Positions 57,684 through 64,000 of a stretch of 64,000 nucleotides of DNA are shown here, piece after piece (the stretch's first letter is position 1; every line of letters starts with the position of its first letter). The stretch comes from Nelumbo lutea (Eukaryota; Streptophyta; Magnoliopsida; Proteales; Nelumbonaceae), in NCBI GenBank assembly GCA_022828595.1, contig JAKGHH010000002.1, positions 68,978,383 to 69,042,382 of the forward strand. Direction: 5' to 3'. The notes under the pieces were generated by a model that had not been told where the DNA came from, did not search any database, and was given only the letters and a program-made list of their open reading frames with translations. A program made the translations under genes and the position numbers.

Positions 57684-59093
57684 TAATATAACCGGTTCTG
57701 ATCACGTACCATTTTTTTTTTATTTTTTGCTAAGTACCTCGTCATTTGACCTACTCCCAAGAGAGGATGGTGGAGCTCCCAAGTGGCAAACTGCATGGGG
57801 GAGAGCTATGCCGAGCTCCCTGATGGCAAGCTGCCTAGGGGAGAGCTATGCCGAGCTCCCTGGTGGTGAACAGCCTAGGGGAGAGCTATGCCGAGCTCCC
57901 TGATGGTGAACTGCCTAGGGGAGAACTACCTGGGGGAGAGCTATGCCGAGCTCCCTGATGGCGAGCTGCCTGGGGGAGAGCTATGCCGAGCTCCCTGGTG
58001 GCGAACAGCCTGGGGAAGAGATATGCCGAGCTCCCTGGTGGTGAACAACCTGGGGGAGAGCTATGCCAAGCTCCCTGATGGTGAACTGCCTGGGGGAGAG
58101 CTATGCCGAGCTCCCTGATGGCGAACTGCCTGAGGGAGAGCTATGTCGAGCTCCTTGATGGCGGACTGCCTGGGGGAAGCTATGCCGAGCTCCCTGGTGG
58201 TGAGCTACCTTGGAGGACTCATCATTTGACCTGCTCCTAGGCGGCATGTGACTTAGAGAATGGTGGAGCTCCCTGGTGTAGCACAACTCGACTGCCCTCT
58301 ACATGAGGTGATCTTCTCTCCTTTGTAGGCGGCGAGAGCTGAGGGACCTGTGAGAACTCCATCTTTTCCTTTTCTTTGTAGGCAGTGGGATCTGAGAGAC
58401 CTGCGAGAACTGAATCAGGGGAGCCGGGGGTATTTACCCGGCGGGGACTCTCCGATGCTTAAGTTAGCACTCTGATTGTAGAGAGCTTGAAGATGATATT
58501 AGAGAAATGAGAGAGCTAGAGAGCAGGGATTACCTCCATTTTTCTTCCCCCCCCCCCTCCTTGTCTTTGGGGGTCGGAGTCCTTATATAGTGGTGTCTTG
58601 TCAAATCATGCGTAACCGCCTCTGTCAAGTCAGGCATAACTGCCTCTGTCTCTCTGCCGTAGCCGTTATTGCCAGAGCTGAGGTGGCGGGTGCAGGCAAC
58701 TATTCCAGAGTATGGCTCTACCAAGCAAGGGACAGCTCTCAGGGCTGGCAGGCACGGCGCCGCCTGGCAAGAGACGCGGGCGCAGGTCTCCGGATCTGTC
58801 AGGTATGGTTGTCAGGCAGGAGATCTTCCTGCAATATGTCGAATTGCTCTCCCGCGAGCTACCCTGTACCGAGCTACCCTGCAAGTGGGGAGCTGCTTGG
58901 GGGAGAGCTATATTGAGCTGCTTGTGGCAAGCTCTGTCGAGCTGCCTGTGGTGATCTATGCCAAGCCGCCTGTAAGTGGCAAGCTGCCTGTGGCAAGCTC
59001 AATCGAGCTGTCCAGTTGTCAAGAGGTTGCACTTGGTTGGCATGAGGTGCCAAGTGTCACAATTTCATTGGAGGGCCAAATCCGCCCTCATCA
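57684..59093 (-). repeat. 3' LTR (left, 1,410 bp), full length
   Basis: On the minus strand it starts TGATGAGGGCGG at 59093 and ends near 57684, where the final CA has mutated (forward TAATATAACC against TGATGTAACC in the other LTR). It holds a 40-bp minisatellite (about 57795-58205, about ten units of GGGGGAGAGCTATGCCGAGC) and a minus-strand TATATAAGG at 58581-58589, the likely LTR promoter. A poly-C run lies at about 58548-58557. Confidence 0.85.
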
Positions 59094-60178
59094 TTTACCC
59101 CCCACTCTCGAGCTGAGAGTAACTTAGCGAAGGGAGTAGATTTCTTCTTTTGGCCCGTAAGTCGACGAGCTAGTAAGTGCTGATCCAATTCCTTAGGTTT
59201 GGTGAGGTGAGCTGCCTACAAGTGGCAAGCTACCTATAAGGTGAGGAGGTCTCTGCCAGTTCAGTACTATAGCCCTTAGGCTCTGGGGCAACTTATAGTT
59301 CACTTTTGCTGATTTTTCCCATGCTAAGGAAGCGACTAGATTTTTAGCAATAATGTGGCCCGTAGGCTTTGGGAGTGATTCGTAGTCCACCCTTCTTGAC
59401 TTTTCCCATGCCGAAGAGGAGATTGGGTCCTTAAGCAGTAATGTAGCCCGTAGGCTTTGGGAGCGACTCATAGTCCACTCTTCTTGGCTTTGCCCGTGCC
59501 GAAGAGGCGACTGGGTCTTAAGTAGTAATGTGGTTCGTAGGCTTTGCCTGTGAAGTGCCGAGCTGACCAGGTGCTGAGCTACTTGTGAGCTGTCAGGCTG
59601 ACCAAGTGCCGAGCTACCTATAAGGTGCCGTGCTGACAAGGTGTCGAGCTACCTGTGAGGTGTCAGGCTAACCGGGTGCCGAGCTACCTGTGAGGTGTCA
59701 GGCTGACTAGGTGCCGAACTACCTGTGAGGTGCCGATCTAACTATGATTGCGCTGCATCAACCTCGTAATGTCGGTCACTCACTCCTACAAGAAGCTACT
59801 AGGAGCTCGGCCTTCGTGGGAAGCACTAATAACTTTAGGTCACCAGCTCATATGGGAGCCTTGGAAGGCTCGACCAGCAAAGGTGCCTATGTAGTTTGTT
59901 AACCGCCAACTCCCGCAGAAGCCATGAAGAGCTCATCTTTGTAGAGGGGACCTTGCGGAGAGGACTGATGAGGTTTCATCTAAATTGAAAGTAAGGTTGT
60001 AGAGCTACTTAGTCTGTTAGCTCCCTGCATAGTCTTTGAGTTCATAAAAAATGTGAACTATAAAGCGAGAGCTTCAATTTCTAAAAAGTGAGGGCTTAGC
60101 TTTCTGGGAGAAGAGGACTTAGCTTTTGTAGGATGAGAACTTAGCTTTTTGTAGCACGTTCCCACTGACGGCACCAAT
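59094..60178 (-). mobile_element. Internal region with two further tandem repeats, primer-binding site and polypurine tract
   Basis: The purine tract GAGAGTGGGGGG (minus strand, about 59097-59108) borders the left LTR. Next come about three ~86-bp units with GCCCGTAGGCTTTGGGAG (about 59265-59545) and units of about 36 bp with GTGCCGAGCTACCTGTGAGG (about 59560-59740). TGGTGCCGTCAGTGGG (minus strand, about 60161-60176) is the primer-binding site beside the right LTR. No protein-coding frame is credible. Confidence 0.8.
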
Positions 60179-60814
60179 TGATGTAACCGGTTCTGGTCAC
60201 GTGCCAATTTTTTATTTTTTATTTTTGCTAAGTACCTCGTCATTTGACCTGCTCCCAGGAGAGGATGGTGGAGCTCCCAGGTGGCAAACTGCATGGGGGA
60301 GAGCTATGCTAAGCTCCCTGATGACGAACTGCCTGGGGGAGAGCTATGGCGAGCTCCCTGGTGGCGAACTGCCTGGGGAAGAGCTATGCCGAGCTCCCTG
60401 GTGGTGAACGGCCTGGGGGAGAGCTATGCCAAGCTTCCTGATGGTGAACTGCCTGGGGGAGAGCTATGCCGAGTTCCCTGATGGCGGACTGCCTAGGGGA
60501 AAGCTATGCCGAGCTCCCTAGTGGTGAGCTACCCTGTACCGAACCACCCTACAAGTGGGGAGTTGCCTATGGCGAGCTGCTGGTGGCGAGCTCTGCCGAG
60601 CTGCCTATGGTGAGCTATACCGAGTTGCCTGTGGCGAGTTATGCCGAGCTGTCTATAAGTGGCAAGCTCTGCCAAGCTACACCGAGTTGTCTGTAAGTGG
60701 CAAGCTGCCTGTGGCAAGCTCTGCCAAGCTGCCTAGTTGTCAAGAGGCTGCACTTGGTTGGCATGAGGTGCCAGGTGTCACAATTTCACTAGAGGGCCAA
60801 ATCCACCCTCATCA
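60179..60814 (-). repeat. 5' LTR (right, 636 bp) with internal deletion
   Basis: It matches the left LTR at both ends, with the same 40-bp minisatellite (about 60295-60520), but lacks about 650 bp corresponding to 58210-58860. The junction GTGAGCTACCCTGTACC joins two GAGCTACC copies that lie about 650 bp apart in the left LTR, a microhomology deletion. The lost part includes the TATA box, so this 5' LTR probably cannot start transcription. Confidence 0.85.
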
Positions 60815-60819
60815 ATACC

Positions 60820-61394
60820 TGTTACCAATACTTTGATCCTTGCTTGGAACAACTATTCTTTGTCTAAAATCAAACTTTATGAGAGAATCTAGTAAAGATT
60901 TATGGCATAATGCCTTGTTATATAATCAAGATTTTTGTTTTCTAAAACAAGTAGAAGTGGTGTTAATCCCCTTTAGAAAAGAAGAGCTAAGAAAAACCCA
61001 TCATAGCAATAATTATTCATATAATATGTAAGTACATTCATGTACCAATCCATATCTATCTATATTTATATTTATACTACGATTAAAAGTGGAAATGATG
61101 TTTATATCATAGACTTTTTCTTGACTAAAATACCACTATATTTGAATTTGGTCCTTCTTAATTATGGGGGCAAAAGACATAATTTGAACTATTACTTTTA
61201 AGTTCCATTTATTCCCTCTCATTAAATCTTATATTTAGTTAAGATATTAACTCACATTCCCTCTCATTAAATTCTATATTTAAGGTATATTAAATGAATT
61301 TATGGATTTTTTTTACTAAAATACTCCTACTTTTCAATATTCTTCCTTTAATTATGTTTAAGATTTTAACTCCTGTTATACTAATTAAATTTAT
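60820..61394. other. Intergenic DNA
   Basis: A+T-rich, continuing the insertion-site sequence of the LTR element. A short direct repeat of TTCCCTCTCATTAAATTCTATATTTA-like words (about 61212-61283) is visible. No gene. Confidence 0.4.
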
Positions 61395-61690
61395 CTTAGG
61401 GGTGCAGTCGATCCGATCCTATTTGGTAAAATTCAAATCACCCCTATTCGGATCTTTAGATCAAATCAGATCAAATAATAGGATCTGATAAGAAATCGGA
61501 TCAGATTTGGATCACCCCCTATCCGACCCAAGAAGATCCAACTTACTAATAGGATTCAAATTCAAGTTGAGTCCTATCAGATCTGATCGGATTGGATCCA
61601 ACATGAACAATGTTGGATCAGGTTCAAATATACCTTGATTCGAATCTGATCCGATCCATTTGGGTGGTGGATTAGTAGTTTAACCATGAA
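61395..61690. repeat. Dispersed GATCCGATCC-phrase repeat
   Basis: Begins TTAGGGGTGCAGTCGATCCG and consists of variants of GGATCAGATC, GATCTGATCGG and ATCCGATCC. Same border style as the elements near 13.3 and 52.1 kb but a different internal phrase. Non-coding. Confidence 0.5.
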
Positions 61691-62620
61691 TCATCTAAGT
61701 CAGATGGATCAACCCATGATGTCATAGGTAAATAATAAAATCTTAAAAATAAATAAAATATAAAATTACCAAAGCCATAAAAATTCTATGAATATGTTAT
61801 AGCACATCTCTAATATTTTACATTTATCATATTAAAAATATGGTAAATAAGAAATATGTTTATTGATGATGGAAATGAAATACAAAATTTAAAACTAACT
61901 AAGAAACAAAACCGTTATCTTATTAGTCAAATGGGTCAATCCATAATGTCAATGATTATATAATAATTTCCTGTTAATTATAGTCATAGGAAAATTATTA
62001 AAGATACAAAATTTTGGTAGAAAATATTTGGGTGCATCTTTAATATTATTATCCATAATTTAAAAAAAAAAATGAATGTAATAAATATGAATTATTTTTA
62101 TCAATGATGAAAAATGGAATAAAAAATTAAACTAGCTCAAAAACAAAACTGTTTTGTCATCAAAGTAGTGGTCAATTAACCAATCATTTGAGTACAATAG
62201 GCCAACCAATGAGTTCATAATTAAAAAATAAAAATGAAAAAAAAAGAATATAAATACAAGAATTACCAAAAAAACATAAAAAAATTATATAAAATTTTGA
62301 CATATCTTAAACGTTACACATTTAAAACATTAAACAAGGATAAGTGTGACAAACGAGAATTATGTTTATAACTAATTATGAGATTAGAATAAAATATTTG
62401 AAGTCTCCAAAAAATGAGATCATTTTTTCTAGACAAATGGGTCAGCACATGATATCATAATTATACAGTAGAAATTAAAAAAAAATAGATAGAAATAAAA
62501 AAAAATGTTGAAAAAAATTGGTATGCGTCTCATATATAATATATTTATAATATTAAACAGAAATAAATATGACAAATAAGAAGTATTTCTATTAATAGTT
62601 GAATTGAAATACAACATTTA
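61690..62620. repeat. Second array of the ~250 bp A+T-rich repeat, opposite orientation
   Basis: Units begin with GATGGATCAACCCATGATGTC-like phrases at about 61702, 61928, 62197 and 62438, continue through AATAATAAAATCTTAAAA-type DNA, a TCTAATATTTTACATTTATC-like block and TATTGATGATGGAAATG. These are reverse complements of the 43.6-45.6 kb unit blocks. Confidence 0.6.
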
Positions 62621-64000
62621 AGCTGCCCAACACACTATGCATTGATTACTTGATAAGTTTTGATAAGGATATTGAAATTGTTGTTGCTATTTTAAGGTTT
62701 GTTTTGTGAATGATCAAAATTGGAGTGGGAATTACCTATTCCCAATGCTTGTTTAGTTTATGTAGAGTTAGAATCAGAATCAACTGAAATTTTTATTTTT
62801 GTATTAGTCTATTCATATTTTTATTATTTTTATATTAATATTTTACTAGTCTTTGTTATTCTTATTTTTTTAGTATTTAATAATTAATATCTTATTATTT
62901 ATTACTAATTTATGAATATTTTGTTAATATATTATTATTTTGTTATTACTTTAATAATACGTGATTGTTTTGCTAATATTTTATTAATATTAGGACTTGG
63001 GGGTTTTTTTGTTGGGAATTCTTTACTTCTTGAGACTCTGGAATGAGAACGAGGAGCGTGGAATGGCCATCCCCCATATGGGGGAATCCCATTCCGCCAA
63101 GAATGAGAATTGGGATCCTGACAAGAAAAAAGGCTGAAATCAGAATTGAGCCTTTTTTTATTTCAATACTAGCTAGGCACCTATTCCATGGAATCAAACA
63201 CACCCTGAAATTATCACATAAAACACAAATACACATTTACTAGTAAAAATAAATAAATAGCTCTTCATGCCTTGTATGGTGAGGACTGAGGAGGCTGCTC
63301 TCTATTGGTCTCTTCGATCAAATTTGTTAACCCCCACACCAAACCCCTGGCACTGGCAGGACCAGAATGCATTGCTAACCTAAGGCTAAACATGAACTTT
63401 GAAATTATCATCTGCAGGTACGTAGAGAAATGTGATCATGAGTATGACTTCTGGACCTTTGGGTCCCTCATGGAATATAATTTCCACCTTTCTTTTTCTG
63501 TAAAGGTTGGGTCGCTCTCTCTTTATGTCATGGATCCATGGCTGTGCCAACCAATATTGTGATTGACTCATCGACATGATTCAGGCTCATCACTCATCAG
63601 CGTTTACAGAATAGGCCACCGATTTCCAACAGCCATCGGATGGCAACCGTTCTAATGCCTTGGGGCCAAAACTTACGGCCTGGTCTATCACTTTCTTTCG
63701 AGTGGTTGGCAAGTCACGGCCGTGGCCCGTGAAAACAAACAACGGAACTTGACTTGTAAGGTTAACTGAGACCTCTACGGAGTGGGTGTATCGTATCAAT
63801 ATTTTTATTGATAAAAAAACTGAGAGCCCATTACGAAATTCAAGGCTGGGCTGAAGATTCAACTAAGCTATTTCAACTGATTTGAAGCGCACCAGAAAAA
63901 TTATTCAAATAGGCTGAAATAGACAGACAGTCCTTAACGAACTTTGGAGGGAGATGGTGTGCCTGTACAGCTACAGATGCTGGCTTTGAGGATTGAATGA
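62621..64000. other. Intergenic DNA, MITE-like sequence and unassigned less A+T-rich end
   Basis: 62690-63215 may be a MITE: the reverse complement of its right side reads CAGGGTGTGTTTGATTCC, and GGAATGGCCATCCCCCATATGG is inside. 63250-64000 is less A+T-rich with open frames on both strands (63305-63562 +, 63862-63590 -), but no family is recognised. It could be the edge of a gene continuing beyond the window. Confidence 0.3.

Larger units (their letters stand above)
57684..60814 (-). mobile_element. Complete non-autonomous LTR retroelement (TRIM/LARD-like), 3.13 kb
   Basis: Two direct LTRs (57684-59093 and 60179-60814) flank 1,085 bp without coding capacity. The 5-bp target duplication ATACC is present on both sides (57679-57683 and 60815-60819). 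A primer-binding-like TGGTGCCGTCAGTGGG on the minus strand adjoins the right LTR and a purine tract adjoins the left LTR, so the element runs on the minus strand. The primer-site type resembles that of plant Ty3/gypsy elements. It needs enzymes from an autonomous relative. LTR and internal DNA are both rich in minisatellites. Confidence 0.9.

Noticed and set aside
57532..58118. Plus-strand frames with repeated GESYAELP-like units
   Set aside because: Produced by the 40-bp minisatellite of an LTR; the same happens at 60.2-60.8 kb.
58669..59127. 152-codon plus-strand frame
   Set aside because: Inside the LTR of the non-autonomous element and antisense to its transcription; no domain.

Overview
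This window is nuclear DNA of a flowering plant. The evidence is GT-AG introns in a seven-exon gene, TATA boxes 60-100 bp upstream of plant-type genes, plant-only families (NDR1/HIN1-like LEA_2 proteins, PHT1 phosphate transporter, PHOS32-type universal stress protein, pectinesterase) and abundant plant Ty1/copia, Ty3/gypsy, LINE and MITE debris. Much of the intergenic DNA is very A+T-rich. A eudicot or magnoliid is plausible, but the species cannot be read from the sequence. No tRNA, rRNA or CRISPR array was recognised.

Only four loci look intact. Three are intronless NDR1/HIN1-like (NHL, LEA_2 domain) genes: a YLS9/NHL10-like gene at 830-1504 (+), a short one at 31549-32085 (-), and an NHL12-like gene at 49529-50161 (-). 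A broken fourth NHL lies at 17291-17542 (-). The other intact gene is a seven-exon NTF2/SnoaL-like gene at 7067-10087 (+), whose splice sites I could join without breaking frame. The NHL copies form a dispersed cluster typical of plant defence and membrane-stress genes.

Layout. 0-2.6 kb: Harbinger-type MITE, G-box/TGACGTCA promoter, NHL gene. 2.6-6.4 kb: A+T-rich island, a long inverted-repeat element with Helitron-like termini, LINE remnant. 6.5-10.2 kb: NTF2-like gene. 10.5-13.7 kb: foldback elements, a dead dsRNA-binding-domain gene, a ~0.7 kb tandem duplication. 13.98-17.2 kb: minus-strand non-autonomous LTR element full of minisatellites, missing its 5' LTR. 17.3-21.3 kb: broken NHL, pectinesterase and phosphate transporter genes. 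24.5-29.5 kb: a copia element nested in another copia, with a deletion that fused the reverse transcriptase of one to the integrase end of the other. 29.8-30.6 kb: long-TIR (MULE-like) element. 31.5-32.1 kb: NHL gene. 33.3-35.6 kb: gypsy pol remnant. 35.6-49.3 kb: A+T-rich DNA with a 3.6 kb-spaced direct repeat, fragments of cytidine deaminase and universal stress protein genes, a ~260 bp tandem array and a G+C-richer unassigned block. 49.5-50.3 kb: NHL gene. 50.3-57.6 kb: MITEs and a near-perfect hairpin at 56.1 kb. 57.68-60.81 kb: a complete non-autonomous LTR element with 5-bp target duplication (ATACC) and one LTR shortened by a deletion that removed its TATA box. 61.4-62.6 kb: repeats, including an array of the same type as at 43.6-45.6 kb but in opposite orientation.

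No operon-like cooperation is expected. The window reads as three stress/defence membrane-protein genes and one housekeeping-type gene in heavily transposon-reworked DNA.
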